64,000 bases of DNA from Sphingomonas sp. GC_Shp_5. GTDB lineage: Bacteria > Pseudomonadota > Alphaproteobacteria > Sphingomonadales > Sphingomonadaceae. The translations under genes and the position numbers were made by a program. The DNA lies in the NCBI RefSeq assembly GCF_026540855.1, contig NZ_JALNUP010000006.1, positions 1-64,000 of the forward strand. The letters are read 5' to 3'. Shown piece by piece: positions 9,111 through 20,432 of the stretch. How positions within the stretch are numbered: the first letter of the stretch is position 1; each line of letters starts with the position of its first letter. Under the pieces are notes generated by a model. It saw only the letters and a list, made by a program, of their open reading frames with translations. It ran no database searches and was not told the DNA's origin.

Positions 9111-10919
9111 CTACCCCTCATCCCCCATCCGCAACGCCGCGATGAACGCTTCCTGCGGAATGCTGACGCTGCCGTACTCACGCATCTTCGCCTTGCCCTT
9201 CTTCTGCTTGTCGAGCAGCTTGCGTTTGCGGGTGGCGTCGCCGCCATAGCATTTCGCGGTCACGTCCTTGCGCATCGCGCTGATCGTCTCGCGCGCGATC
9301 ACCTTGCCGCCGATCGCCGCCTGGATCGGGATCTTGAACAGGTGACGCGGGATCAGCTCTTTCAGCCGCTCGCACATGCCGCGCCCGCGCACCTCGGCGG
9401 TGCCGCGGTGGACGATCATCGACAGCGCGTCGACCGGCTCGTCGTTGACGAGGATGCTCATCTTGACCAGGTCGCCCTCGCGATAGCCGATCTGGTAATA
9501 GTCGAAGCTCGCATAGCCCTTGGACAGCGATTTGAGCCGGTCGTAGAAGTCGAACACCACCTCGTTGAGCGGCAGCTCATAGGTCGCCTGGGCGCGGCCG
9601 CCCACATAAGTGAGGTTCTTCTGGATGCCGCGGCGGTCCTGGCACAGCTTGAGGATCGAGCCGAGATACTCGTCGGGCACGTAGATCGTCGCCTGGATCC
9701 ACGGCTCGCTGATCATCGCGATCTTGTTGGGGTCGGGCATGTCGGCCGGGTTGTGCAGCTCGATATGGCCGCCATCGTGGCTGAGCTCGATCTCATAGAC
9801 CACCGAGGGCGCGGTGGTGATCAGGTCGAGGTCATATTCGCGGGTCAGCCGCTCCTGGATGATCTCGAGGTGCAGCAGCCCGAGGAAGCCGCAGCGGAAG
9901 CCGAAGCCCAAGGCCGCGCTGGTCTCCATCTCGAACGAGAAGGAGGCGTCGTTGAGCCGCAGCTTGCTGATCGATTCGCGCAGTTTCTCGAAGTCGTTGG
10001 CGTCGACCGGGAACAGCCCGCAAAAGACGACCGGCTGGACTTCCTTGAAGCCCTCCAGCGCCTGCGCGGCGGGGCGCTTGGCATCGGTCAGCGTGTCGCC
10101 GACCCGCGCCTGCGCGACGTCCTTGATCTGCGCGGTGATGAAGCCGATCTCGCCGGGGCCGAGGTCGGCGAGCTGCTCGATCTTGGGGCGGAAGCAGCCG
10201 ACACGGTCCACCAGATGGGTGGTGCCGGCGTTCATGAACGCGACCTGCTGGCCCTTCTTGAGCACGCCGTCCATCACGCGGACGAGGATGACGACGCCGA
10301 GATAGGGGTCGTACCAGCTGTCGACCAGCATCGCCTTCAGCGGCGCGTCGATGTCGCCGGTCGGCGCCGGGATGCGGGTGACGATCGCCTCGAGGATTTC
10401 GGCGATGCCGATCCCCGATTTGGCGCTGGCGAGCACCGCGCCCGAGGCGTCGATGCCGATCACATCCTCGATCTCCTTGCGCACCTGCTCGGGCTCGGCG
10501 GCGGGAAGGTCGATCTTGTTGATCACCGGCACGATCTCATGGTCGTGCTCGATCGACTGGTAGACGTTGGCGAGCGTCTGCGCCTCGACGCCCTGCGCGG
10601 CGTCGACCACCAGCAGCGCGCCCTCGCAGGCGGCGAGGCTGCGGCTCACTTCATAGGCGAAGTCGACGTGGCCGGGGGTGTCCATCAGGTTGAGCGTATA
10701 GGTCTCGCCATCCTTGGCGAGGTACGACAGGCGCACCGTCTGCGCCTTGATGGTAATCCCGCGCTCCTTCTCAATGTCCATGTTATCAAGGACTTGGCTC
10801 GACATCTCACGCTCGGTGAGGCCGCCGGTCTGTTGGATCAGCCGGTCGGCCAGGGTCGACTTGCCATGGTCGATATGCGCGATGATAGAGAAGTTACGGA
10901 TCGTGGAGAGCGGAGTCAT
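9111..10919 (-). CDS. lepA: elongation factor 4 (LepA)
   Basis: A ribosome-associated GTPase of 602 residues that remobilises stalled or mistranslocated ribosomes and aids 30S biogenesis. It begins [20 protein letters not shown] with the G1 P-loop (AHIDHGKST), the G2 region [10 protein letters not shown]3 DTPGH and G4 NKID. The C-terminal LepA-specific domain ends with [20 protein letters not shown]. Length and full collinearity match LepA. No lepB follows; the gene stands alone on the minus strand. Confidence 0.97.
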   Translation of the reverse strand: MTPLSTIRNFSIIAHIDHGKSTLADRLIQQTGGLTEREMSSQVLDNMDIEKERGITIKAQTVRLSYLAKDGETYTLNLMDTPGHVDFAYEVSRSLAACEGALLVVDAAQGVEAQTLANVYQSIEHDHEIVPVINKIDLPAAEPEQVRKEIEDVIGIDASGAVLASAKSGIGIAEILEAIVTRIPAPTGDIDAPLKAMLVDSWYDPYLGVVILVRVMDGVLKKGQQVAFMNAGTTHLVDRVGCFRPKIEQLADLGPGEIGFITAQIKDVAQARVGDTLTDAKRPAAQALEGFKEVQPVVFCGLFPVDANDFEKLRESISKLRLNDASFSFEMETSAALGFGFRCGFLGLLHLEIIQERLTREYDLDLITTAPSVVYEIELSHDGGHIELHNPADMPDPNKIAMISEPWIQATIYVPDEYLGSILKLCQDRRGIQKNLTYVGGRAQATYELPLNEVVFDFYDRLKSLSKGYASFDYYQIGYREGDLVKMSILVNDEPVDALSMIVHRGTAEVRGRGMCERLKELIPRHLFKIPIQAAIGGKVIARETISAMRKDVTAKCYGGDATRKRKLLDKQKKGKAKMREYGSVSIPQEAFIAALRMGDEG

Positions 10920-10976
10920 GCGCTGCCCCTAGCAGCCCTGCCCGCCGTCGTCATCATGGCCCTCGCCTGTCGCAGC

Positions 10977-11498
10977 TCAGTCCCGGCTCGAGCGCTCGAT
11001 CGCGGCAAGGGTGGCGAGATAGCGGGCATGGCCGGTGCCGCTCACCAGCGCCCAGCGCACGCCGCGCCGCTCGAGCTCGGCGCGCGACAGGTCGAAGAAG
11101 CGCTGCCGCTCGGCCGCGGTGCCGAACAGCCGGGTGCCGTCCTCCACCCAGGGCAGGTCGATGTCGTAGAGCAGGTAGAGGTCGGCGGTGTTGTGCCAGG
11201 TGTCGAACCAGGGGTCGCGCCGGCCGAACATCATCAGCCCCCACACCGCGCTCATCAGCGGGTCGGTGTCGAGGATCACGGGGAAGCGGCCGCGGGCGAG
11301 CGCGGCGCGGGTCTTGGCGTCGTGGCCCTTCCCGATCTCGACCAGGTCGGCCATCGTCAGGTCGGTGCCGAACGCCTCGCAATAGGTACGCCCAAACTCG
11401 GCGACGCACGGGGTGTCGAAATGCTTGGCGAGCTGCGGCGCGATCGTCGACTTGCCGGTGCTCTCGGGGCCATGCAGGCAGATCGAGCGCGGCGTCAT
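10977..11498 (-). CDS. NadR-like AAA ATPase / nicotinamide riboside kinase
   Basis: A 173-residue P-loop protein, matching the kinase domain of NadR: Walker A GPESTGKST near the N-terminus, then EFGRTYCE and VILDTDPL, and WVEDGTRLFG. Predicted to phosphorylate nicotinamide riboside to NMN. It has no N-terminal regulator or adenylyltransferase domain, so it is a stand-alone kinase. It overlaps the end of pnuC by 4 bases, which supports co-translation and a shared pathway: uptake by PnuC, trapping by this kinase. Confidence 0.85.
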   Translation of the reverse strand: MTPRSICLHGPESTGKSTIAPQLAKHFDTPCVAEFGRTYCEAFGTDLTMADLVEIGKGHDAKTRAALARGRFPVILDTDPLMSAVWGLMMFGRRDPWFDTWHNTADLYLLYDIDLPWVEDGTRLFGTAAERQRFFDLSRAELERRGVRWALVSGTGHARYLATLAAIERSSRD

Positions 11499-12070
11499 GC
11501 GGCGGCGGCGGCCTGACGCCGGCGGGCGCGCATCCAGTCGATCAGCCCGATCACCGAGAGCAGCAGCAGGACGACATACACGCCCGTCGTGAACCACAAT
11601 TGCTTGGCCGCGTACAGCGGCACCGCGGCGCAATCGACCGCGATCCACAGCCACCAGCTCTCGATCGCGCGGCGCGCCTGCAGCGTCTGCGCAGCGATGC
11701 TGGTGATCGCGATCGCCGCATCCCACCACGGGTAAGCGGCATCGGTATAGCGGTGCATCAGCAGCCCCCAGCCGATCGTCGCACCCACGCAGCCGATCGC
11801 CCAGCGCGCGCGCGCTGCGGCGGGCAGCCGTTCGACCACCAGCTCGCCGGCGGCGGCGCGGTTGCGGGTCCAACTGGCCCAGCCGTAGATGTTGACCGCG
11901 AAGAAGAAGCCCTGGAGCAGCGCGTCGCTGTACAGCCGCGCCTCGGCGAACACGACAGCATAGACCGCCACCGCGGCGAGCGCGAACGGGTAGTTCCACA
12001 CGCTCCGCCCCGCCACCAGCGCGACGTTGACGATGACCAGCAGGGCGGCAAGCGCTTCAATCCAACTCAC
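11495..12070 (-). CDS. pnuC: PnuC-type nicotinamide riboside transporter
   Basis: A 191-residue integral membrane protein with about seven hydrophobic segments. The FFFAVNIYGWASW block and the WWLWIAVDCAAVPLYAAKQL block are PnuC features (the NxxGW and W-rich substrate-site motifs). PnuC facilitates diffusion of nicotinamide riboside, driven by intracellular phosphorylation. It is the first gene of a two-gene operon with the NadR-like kinase (4-base overlap). Confidence 0.88.
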   Translation of the reverse strand: MSWIEALAALLVIVNVALVAGRSVWNYPFALAAVAVYAVVFAEARLYSDALLQGFFFAVNIYGWASWTRNRAAAGELVVERLPAAARARWAIGCVGATIGWGLLMHRYTDAAYPWWDAAIAITSIAAQTLQARRAIESWWLWIAVDCAAVPLYAAKQLWFTTGVYVVLLLLSVIGLIDWMRARRRQAAAAA

Positions 12071-12178
12071 GCCCGCGGGCCTAGCATCGCGGCGGCGCGG
12101 GTAAAGGCGAAAAGCCCGGTGCTTTTAGGGCTTGATGCGCGCCGGCACTGCGGCTAGGCGCTCCCACCTGCAATGTGT

Positions 12179-12255
12179 CGGGGCGTGGCGCAGTCTGGTA
12201 GCGCACTGGTCTCGGGGTCCAGGGGTCGTAGGTTCGAATCCTATCGCCCCGACCA
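12179..12255 (+). tRNA. tRNA-Pro (anticodon CGG)
   Basis: A 77-base gene with CCA encoded. The acceptor stem CGGGGCG/CGCCCCG is perfect and starts C1-G72, the bacterial proline identity pair. The D arm (GCGC/GCGC), the T arm (GTAGG-TTCGAAT-CCTAT) and discriminator A are all present. The anticodon loop CTCGGGG gives CGG. The innermost anticodon-stem pair (31-39) reads T-T, a mismatch where T-A or A-T is usual. No integrase is next to it. Confidence 0.93.
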
Positions 12256-12306
12256 TTGCAGCGTTGGGGCTATGAGGTCCCTTCCCCCCGAACACCCGCT
12301 AGTCAG

Positions 12307-12783
12307 CTAGAGCATCACCGGCGTGTGCACCTCGGCGCGCGGCGCCTTGGGGCTGATCCGCTCCTGCCGGCCGAGCAGTTGCAGGATCGAGACGCGCTCG
12401 GCGACGACATGCGCGCGCAGGCTGGCGGCTTGCGCGGTCGCGCGCAGCCGATAGCCCCGCCAGTCATCGAGCGGCCCCGCCGCCGCCGCGGCGCGGGTAT
12501 AGCTGCGGAAGTCCTCACCGGCGACGATGCAGGCGATCTTCAGCCGTCGCGCCTCCTTGGCGCGCTCGCCGCCGGCAAAGATCGCCGGCTCGAAGATGTC
12601 GCGATGCTTGAACAAGGCATATTCCATCAGCAGCCGCGCCATCTCCTGGCGGCGGTCGACCAGCATCGCGGCATCGGCGGCGAAGATGCTCTCCCTGCCG
12701 AGCACCGGCGACACCCGCGACAACACCGCGATGATCGCCCGGTAATGGCCGTCGAGCCGTACGGAGACAGAGGGTTCTCGCAT
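12307..12783 (-). CDS. hypothetical protein
   Basis: A 158-residue soluble protein I do not recognise. It starts MREPSVSVRLDGHYRAIIAV and is mostly alpha-helical in appearance (VDRRQEMARLLMEYALFKHR) with an ERAKEARRLKIACIVAGEDF segment; no signal peptide or membrane segment. The third-position GC bias follows this frame, which supports it as a real gene. Neighbours are tRNA-Pro and a small membrane protein gene; neither suggests a role. Confidence 0.65.
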   Translation of the reverse strand: MREPSVSVRLDGHYRAIIAVLSRVSPVLGRESIFAADAAMLVDRRQEMARLLMEYALFKHRDIFEPAIFAGGERAKEARRLKIACIVAGEDFRSYTRAAAAAGPLDDWRGYRLRATAQAASLRAHVVAERVSILQLLGRQERISPKAPRAEVHTPVML

Positions 12784-12854
12784 GGCCCCGCCATAAGCGG
12801 GCCCGAGTTACGGCAACCTCCAGCCCACCCCCCGTACTTCTCGCAGGAGGCGAC

Positions 12855-12980
12855 TCAGCGCCTGAACGCAAACCACAGCATGATGAGGATCGCCAGCACC
12901 GCGATCAGCGCGGTGTAGCGCAGCATGTGCGGCACCGCCTGCCGCTGCGGCTCGGCGTTGTTGTTGTCGTGATCGGCCAT
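12855..12980 (-). CDS. 41-residue single-pass membrane protein
   Basis: A short frame starting MADHDNNNAEPQRQAVPHML, followed by one hydrophobic segment (YTALIAVLAILIMLWFAF) and ending in two Arg residues, so the N-terminus probably faces out or the tail anchors in the cytoplasm. GGAG lies 7 bases upstream of the ATG. A longer in-frame start exists at 13043 but lacks support. Function unknown. Confidence 0.6.
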   Translation of the reverse strand: MADHDNNNAEPQRQAVPHMLRYTALIAVLAILIMLWFAFRR

Positions 12981-13055
12981 GGGCAAGCTCCGCTCGCGGA
13001 AGATGCGAGGCCGGTTCAACGCACCGCCCGCAACAATGGCCACGGCCTTATGGCG

Positions 13056-13238
13056 TCAGGCAGCGCGCAATTGCGGTTGGTGACCGAGTACCGCGCCACC
13101 GGGCCGCTCGAAATTCTCCGCCGTCGCGAGCAACCGCGCCGCGCTCAGCCTCAGCTCCACCGCCTGTTCGGGAGAGGCGCCATGCTCGGCCTCGTGCAGG
13201 CGGATCAGCGCCTCGTTCCGCAATTCATCGACATCCAT
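13056..13238 (-). CDS. 60-residue hypothetical protein
   Basis: A small helical, Ala/Leu/Glu-rich product (MDVDELRNEALIRLHEAE... ELRLSAARLLATAENFERPG). No family recognised and no strong ribosome site. The frame fits the local codon bias and fills the gap between two minus-strand genes. Confidence 0.45.
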   Translation of the reverse strand: MDVDELRNEALIRLHEAEHGASPEQAVELRLSAARLLATAENFERPGGAVLGHQPQLRAA

Positions 13239-13322
13239 GCTATCCGCTTAGTCCGATCATCTATCCACGGTGCTCACAGGAATGGTGAAGGCGGACTCAA
13301 TGATCGTCCTCCCGCCGCCTGT

Positions 13323-13916
13323 TCACCCGGCGGCATCGATCCACTCGGCTAGGCTCAGCGCGCCGGTTTCGCTGATTTCGGCGCTCATGCTGTTACGCAT
13401 GATGTCGAGCGCCCAGCGGGTCCGCTCGGGGTGAGAGCCTGCGACGCCGTTGCTGGGGATCCACAGCTCGTACTGCCGCATGTGCGCGTCCGCCGCGGTG
13501 AACAGCACGCAGATGTCCGCGGCAATGCCGGTGATGATCAGCCGGCTGACCGCGAGCTGCGGCAGCAGCACCGGCAAATTGGTGGCGTAGAAGCCGGAAA
13601 ACTGCGGCTTGACGATGAAATAGTCGTTGTCGCGCGGGCGCAGGCGCTCGGTCAACTCATGCCCGGGCCCGCGCTTCGCCAGCGCCGCCTCGACGAGTTT
13701 GCCGCGTTCGGCATGCCACTGCCCATCATTGTCGTTGACGTAGATCACCGGCACGCCCGCGGCATCGGCAGCCTCGCGGAGCGTCAGGATCGCCGCCGCG
13801 GCCGAGTCGGCCGAGGGTTTCAGCTCGTCGCCTCCCTCAAAGTCGAGGGCATTGATCATGTCGATGATCAGCAGGGCGGTGTGTCCGACGGCGGGAGGGG
13901 GCGTGGCATCAGTCAT
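13323..13916 (-). CDS. isochorismatase-family cysteine hydrolase
   Basis: A 197-residue alpha/beta hydrolase of the isochorismatase-like superfamily. The catalytic triad is visible: Asp19 (LLIIDMINAL), Lys103 (YFIVKPQFSGF) and Cys136 (GIAADICVLF), with the cis-peptide GIAAD just before the Cys. Members hydrolyse amides (nicotinamidase, N-carbamoyl compounds) or isochorismate. The substrate cannot be told from sequence; the nearby NAD salvage genes make nicotinamide a guess only. Confidence 0.85.
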   Translation of the reverse strand: MTDATPPPAVGHTALLIIDMINALDFEGGDELKPSADSAAAAILTLREAADAAGVPVIYVNDNDGQWHAERGKLVEAALAKRGPGHELTERLRPRDNDYFIVKPQFSGFYATNLPVLLPQLAVSRLIITGIAADICVLFTAADAHMRQYELWIPSNGVAGSHPERTRWALDIMRNSMSAEISETGALSLAEWIDAAG

Positions 13917-13987
13917 CGCGCGACATTAACGCACCGATCGCAACTCGGCCTTGATCTGCAGCGATTTAGCGGCACAAAAGGGGAACC

Positions 13988-15106
13988 ATGGTCGAGCCAG
14001 CCACGATGATCGATGCCGACAGCGATGCGCCGCCGCCGCAACGCAAGGTGATCCACGTCGACATGGATGCCTTTTACGCGAGCGTCGAGCAGCGTGACGA
14101 TGCCACGCTGCGCGGACGCCCGGTCGCGGTTGGTGGATCGCGCGCACGCGGCGTGGTCGCAGCGGCGAGCTACGAGGCGCGGGCGTTCGGCGTGCGCTCG
14201 GCGATGCCGTCGGTCACTGCGCTCAGGCGCTGCCCGGATCTGGTGTTCGTGCCGCCGCGGTTCGAAGTTTATCGCGCGGTGTCGCAACAGATCCGGGCCA
14301 TCTTCGCAGACTACACCGCGCTGATCGAGCCGCTGTCGCTCGACGAGGCCTATCTCGACGTCAGCGAGGATCGCCACGGCCTCGGCTCGGCGCAGGCGAT
14401 CGCCGAGCAGATCCGCGCCCGGATCAAGGCCGATACAGGGCTCACCGCGTCCGCTGGCGTGAGCTATAACAAGTTCATCGCCAAGCTCGCCTCGGACCAG
14501 AACAAGCCGGATGGCATGTGCGTGATCCCACCGGCCAAGGGCGCGGCCTTCGTCGCCTCGCTGCCGGTAAAGCGGTTCCACGGCGTCGGCCCCGTCACCG
14601 CGCAACGCATGGAGCAGCTCGGCATCCTCACCGGCGCCGACCTGCGCGATCGCCCGCGCACCTTTCTCCAGGCGCATTTCGGCTCTTACGCCGATTATTT
14701 GTACGCCGCCGCGCGCGGCGAGGATCATCGCCCCGTGCGCGTCAACCGGCCGACCAAGTCGGTGGGCGCCGAGCGGACCTTCGAGACCAACTTGTCCGAT
14801 CCCGCCGAGCTGCACGCCGCGCTCGACCGCGTCGCCGAAGCCGCCTGGGTGCGGATCGAGCGCAGCGGTGCGCGCGGCCGCACGGTGACGCTAAAGCTGC
14901 GCCACGCCGATTTCCGCACCATCACCCGTGCGCGATCGTTGACGGGCGTAGTGGCAAGCCGCGACACCCTGCTCGCGACCGGGATCGAGCTGCTCGACGC
15001 ACAACTGCCGGTACCCGGCGGCATCCGGCTGCTCGGGCTGACCCTGTCGGGCATCCTTGGCGAGGATCCCGGCGAGGACGAGGATCAGCCTGCCCTGCCG
15101 CTGTGA
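13988..15106 (+). CDS. dinB: DNA polymerase IV (Y-family)
   Basis: An error-prone translesion polymerase of 372 residues. The palm motif VIHVDMDAFYASVEQRDD holds metal ligand Asp25, and LSLDEAYLDVS holds Asp119-Glu120. Finger and little-finger blocks follow (GVSYNKFIAKLASDQNKPDG; KSVGAERTFETNL). The C-terminus ends DQPALPL, a beta-clamp binding peptide of the QxxLPL type. I see no GTTC-N7-GTTC LexA box in the 70 bases upstream, so SOS control is not evident. Confidence 0.95.
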   Translation: MVEPATMIDADSDAPPPQRKVIHVDMDAFYASVEQRDDATLRGRPVAVGGSRARGVVAAASYEARAFGVRSAMPSVTALRRCPDLVFVPPRFEVYRAVSQQIRAIFADYTALIEPLSLDEAYLDVSEDRHGLGSAQAIAEQIRARIKADTGLTASAGVSYNKFIAKLASDQNKPDGMCVIPPAKGAAFVASLPVKRFHGVGPVTAQRMEQLGILTGADLRDRPRTFLQAHFGSYADYLYAAARGEDHRPVRVNRPTKSVGAERTFETNLSDPAELHAALDRVAEAAWVRIERSGARGRTVTLKLRHADFRTITRARSLTGVVASRDTLLATGIELLDAQLPVPGGIRLLGLTLSGILGEDPGEDEDQPALPL

Positions 15107-15119
15107 GCGCGGAAGCCGT

Positions 15120-16034
15120 TCAGCCGGCGTTATAGGATCGCAGCTGGCCCTCGAGCGCCTGGCCGCCGAGCACGATCGCGCCGAGCGGCCCCGCATTGCC
15201 GCCAAGCGCGGGCGCGACCACGAAACTGTCCTCGCCGATCTCGGGCAGCGCGATATAGCCTGCCAGGCTCTTGACCATCGCCGCGCGCACCCGCGGGAAC
15301 AGGTGCGGGTTGCCCACCATCACGCCGCCGCCCATCACGATGCGGCGCGGTACGCCCGTCAGCACCAACGTGTGGCAAAGCTGTCCGAGTGCCTGAACCA
15401 CACCTTCCCACACCGGGTGATCGGCCGGGATCTCCTCGCCCTTCAGCCCGGTGCGCGCGCCGATAGCGGGGCCGGACGCCAACCCCTCGAGGCATGCGCC
15501 GTGGAACGGGCAGACGCCCACCCAATCGTCGCCCGGCTGGCGGACCGGGCGGATGTGGCCGAATTCGGAATGGGTGAGGCCGTCGACCGGCCGACCGCCG
15601 GCAATCAGCCCAACGCCAATCCCGGTGCCGACGGTTGCATAGGCGATGTCGCGCAGGCCCTCGGCAGCGCCCCAGCGGGCCTCTGCCAGCGCGGCGCCGA
15701 CCACATCGGTGTGGAAACCGGTCGGCACCTTGTAGCGCGCCTCCAGTCGCCGGGCGACATCGGTGTCCGCCCAATGCGGCTTGGGCGTGGAGGTGATGAA
15801 GCCATAGTGGCCGGCATGGTGATCGATCGAGATCGGGCCGAAACTCGCGATCCCCAGCGCGTCGAACCCGCGCCAGCCATCGAGCACCGCCTCGACCGCC
15901 GCGAGCGTCTCGGCCGGCGTGGTCGTCGGCAATTGCACGCGATCCTCGATCTGGTCGGGGCCGCGCGCCAGCAGGCACACGATCTTGGTGCCACCCAGTT
16001 CGATCCCCGCCACCAACGGCGGCACACTTATCAA
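15120..16034 (-). CDS. ROK-family fructokinase
   Basis: A 304-residue sugar kinase of the ROK family. It has the N-terminal phosphate motif GIELGGTK, the catalytic/GH region (TVGTGIGVGLIAGG) and the zinc-type motif GVCPFHGACLEGLASGPA, which is the CPFH..CxEG variant found in fructokinases (Mak/ScrK type) rather than glucokinases. Predicted to phosphorylate fructose to fructose 6-phosphate, which would feed the adjacent GlmS reaction. Convergent with dinB. Confidence 0.88.
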   Translation of the reverse strand: MISVPPLVAGIELGGTKIVCLLARGPDQIEDRVQLPTTTPAETLAAVEAVLDGWRGFDALGIASFGPISIDHHAGHYGFITSTPKPHWADTDVARRLEARYKVPTGFHTDVVGAALAEARWGAAEGLRDIAYATVGTGIGVGLIAGGRPVDGLTHSEFGHIRPVRQPGDDWVGVCPFHGACLEGLASGPAIGARTGLKGEEIPADHPVWEGVVQALGQLCHTLVLTGVPRRIVMGGGVMVGNPHLFPRVRAAMVKSLAGYIALPEIGEDSFVVAPALGGNAGPLGAIVLGGQALEGQLRSYNAG

Positions 16035-16144
16035 CGCATCATCCAGTCGCTCACTATCGTCTCCCGACCGCGCCCACGGGGCACGGCTTCATGCCGTCAC
16101 CAGCTATTCCGCTGTCCTAGCCGGCGGCGTGCCGGCCGGCCACG

Positions 16145-17967
<1,823 letters not shown>

Positions 17968-17968
<1 letters not shown>

Positions 17969-19320
17969 TATTTGGCTTCCTTCTTGGCACGCGACGCAGC
18001 TTGGAAATGGGTGGCCCAACCCGGCTTCTCGACCTGCGGTGGCCTGACCAGCGCCAGCGCGCCCGGTGCGACATCACGGGTCAGCACCGATCCTGCCGCG
18101 ACGATCGCGCCATCGCCAACGGTGACCGGCGCCACCAACGCACTGTTCGACCCGATAAAGGCCCCCGCACCGATCACGGTCTTATACTTGAAGAAACCAT
18201 CGTAATTGCAGGTGATGGTGCCCGCACCGATGTTGGCCCCCGCTCCCACCTCGGCATCGCCGATGTAGCTGAGATGGTTCGCCTTGGCTCCCGCGCCGAG
18301 CACCGCTTTCTTGATCTCGACGAAGTTGCCGACCTTCGACGTCGCGCCCAACACCGCGCCGGGCCGCAGCCGGGCGTAAGGCCCCACCTCGGCGGCCGCT
18401 CCGATGCTCGCCCCTTCGATGTGGCAGAAGGCACGGATGGTGACCTTATCGGCAACGCTGACGCCGGGCCCGAACACCACATGGGGCTCGATCACCACAT
18501 CGCGGCCGATCTGCGTGTCATGGGCGAACCACACCGTCTCCGGCGCGATCAGCGTCGCGCCCTCGGCCATCGCCTCGGCGCGGCGGCGGGCCTGCCAGCC
18601 GCCTTCCACCACCGCCAGCTCGGCGCGGCTGTTGACGCCGGCGACCTCGTCGGCATGGGTCTCGATCACCCGGGCGAAGCCCCCTTCGGCACCGGCGAGC
18701 ATGACGATGTCGGGCAGATAATATTCGCCGGCCGCATTGTCGTTGCCGACCTCGCCGAGCAGGCGCCACAGATCGGCGGCGCGCACCGCCATCAGCCCCG
18801 AATTGCACAGGGTCTCGGCGCGTTCGTCGGCGCTCGCGTCCTTATACTCGACCATCTTGGCGATCCGCCCGTCGGCACCGGCGATCACCCGGCCATAGGC
18901 GCCCGCGTCGGCAGGACGGAAGCCGAGCACCACCGCGGTCGGGGTCGGCTCGGCATGGAGACCGTCGATCATCCGCCGCATCGTCGCCGCGCTGACCAGC
19001 GGCACGTCGCCATAGAGGATTAGCACATCGCCGGCGAAGCCTGCCAGCGCATCACGCGCCTGGAGCACGGCATGGCCGGTGCCGAGCTGTTCGGCCTGGA
19101 GCGCGGTGTGGATCCCGAGCGGCGCGACTGCCGCCTCCACCTGCTCGCGGCCGGCGCCGGTGACCACCACCACCCGTTCCGGCGACAACGCCGAGACGCT
19201 GTTGACGAGGTGGAGCAGCATGGGCCGGCCGGCGATCGGGTGGAGCACCTTGTGGAGATCGGATTTCATCCTGGTGCCCTTGCCGGCGGCGAGGATGATC
19301 ACTGCGAGAGGTGTCGTCAT
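17968..19320 (-). CDS. glmU: bifunctional GlcNAc-1-P uridyltransferase / GlcN-1-P acetyltransferase
   Basis: Carries out the last two steps to UDP-GlcNAc. 450 residues: an N-terminal pyrophosphorylase domain (VIILAAGKGTRMKS at the start, LYGDVPL in the middle), then a left-handed beta-helix acetyltransferase of repeated hexapeptides (VGPYARLRPGAVLG; NYDGFFKYKTVIGAG; VAAGSVLTRDVAPG). The start at 19320 places the pyrophosphorylase motif at the N-terminus; a 17-codon upstream extension is not supported. First gene of the glmU-glmS operon. Confidence 0.97.
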
Positions 19321-19383
19321 GCGGCCGGTGACTGCCACGGAAGAGTTGCCATTTCCATAGCATCGGGCCAACCGCGTTGACCT

Positions 19384-20076
19384 ATGACGCAGAATTCATT
19401 GCTCCGTTCGCCGTTCGCCATCGTCGGATTCGACCTCGACGGCACGCTGCTCGACACCAGCGGCGACCTTGCCGCCGCGGTCAACCACGCGCTCGCCACG
19501 GTCGATCGCGCGCCGCTCGGCGTCGATCAGGTCAAGCCGATGATCGGTGGCGGGGCGCGCCACATGCTGGCGCAGGGCATGGCGGCGACCGGGGGTTGCG
19601 ACGAGGCGACGCTCGACCTCCTCCACCGTCGGCTGCTCGACTATTACCAGGCCCATATCTCGGTGCTGACCCAGCCCTACCCCGGCGCCTTGGCGGCGCT
19701 CGATGCGATCGAGGCGGGCGGCGGCACGGTCGCGATCGTCACCAACAAGCTCGAGGGCCTCGCCCGCACCCTGCTTGGTGACCTCGGCCTGCTTGATCGC
19801 TTCGCCTGCGTGATCGGCGGCGACACCATGGGGCCCGGCAACGGCAAACCCTCACCCAAGCCGATCGAGGAAATGATCCGTCGTTGCGGCGGTGGCAGCG
19901 CCGCCTTCGTCGGCGATTCGATCTACGACGTCCAGGCCGGCCAGGCGGCGGGGCTGCCGGTGGTGGCATGCAGCTTCGGCTTCCTGATGCAGCCCGTCGC
20001 CGAACTCGGCGCCAATGCGGTAATCGACCATTATGACGAATTGCTCCCCACCCTCGAGCGATTGGCCGCCCGATGA
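19384..20076 (+). CDS. gph: phosphoglycolate phosphatase (HAD superfamily)
   Basis: A 230-residue HAD phosphatase that removes phosphate from 2-phosphoglycolate, clearing a product of DNA repair. Motif I is VGFDLDGTLLDTSGD, motif II the VTNK region, motif III with the lysine near GKPSPKP and motif IV AFVGDSIYD. Divergent from glmU. Its stop overlaps the next gene's start by 4 bases. Substrate specificity within HAD is inferred from overall resemblance. Confidence 0.85.
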   Translation: MTQNSLLRSPFAIVGFDLDGTLLDTSGDLAAAVNHALATVDRAPLGVDQVKPMIGGGARHMLAQGMAATGGCDEATLDLLHRRLLDYYQAHISVLTQPYPGALAALDAIEAGGGTVAIVTNKLEGLARTLLGDLGLLDRFACVIGGDTMGPGNGKPSPKPIEEMIRRCGGGSAAFVGDSIYDVQAGQAAGLPVVACSFGFLMQPVAELGANAVIDHYDELLPTLERLAAR

Positions 20077-20432
20077 CGATCTTCCGCTCCGTGCTCTTGT
20101 TCCGCGTGCTGCTCGCGCTGGCGCTGATCTTTGCGGTGACGATGGCGCTGGTGCCCCACCCGCCGCACATCCCCGGCAATCCGATCGACAAGGTCCAGCA
20201 CATGACGGCGTTTGCGACGCTGGCGCTGCTCGCCGCGCTTGCCTTCCCGCTGATGCCGCTCGGGCGGATCGGCGAGCGGCTGTCGTTCATCGGCGCGCTG
20301 ATCGAGGTGCTGCAGGCGATCCCCGCGCTGCACCGCGATTGCGACATCATGGATTGGATCGCGGACACGGCGGCGATCGCGATCGTGCTGGTGATCGTCG
20401 CGCTGGTCAGGCGGCGCCGCGCCGCCATTTGA
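20073..20432 (+). CDS. VanZ-like small membrane protein
   Basis: A 119-residue protein with about four hydrophobic segments. The DKVQHMTAFATLALLAALAF and GALIEVLQAIPALHRDCDIMDWIAD blocks match the VanZ-like pattern (DKxxH and the ExxQ...R..D..D motif). VanZ-like proteins have no settled general function. It overlaps gph by 4 bases upstream, and its 3' end overlaps the convergent nucleotidyltransferase gene by 26 bases. Confidence 0.7.
   Translation: MTIFRSVLLFRVLLALALIFAVTMALVPHPPHIPGNPIDKVQHMTAFATLALLAALAFPLMPLGRIGERLSFIGALIEVLQAIPALHRDCDIMDWIADTAAIAIVLVIVALVRRRRAAI

Noticed and set aside
9045..11516. 823-codon plus-strand frame opposite lepA
   Set aside because: Antisense of lepA and the NadR-like gene; composition typical of a mirror frame (Asp/His/Arg-rich).
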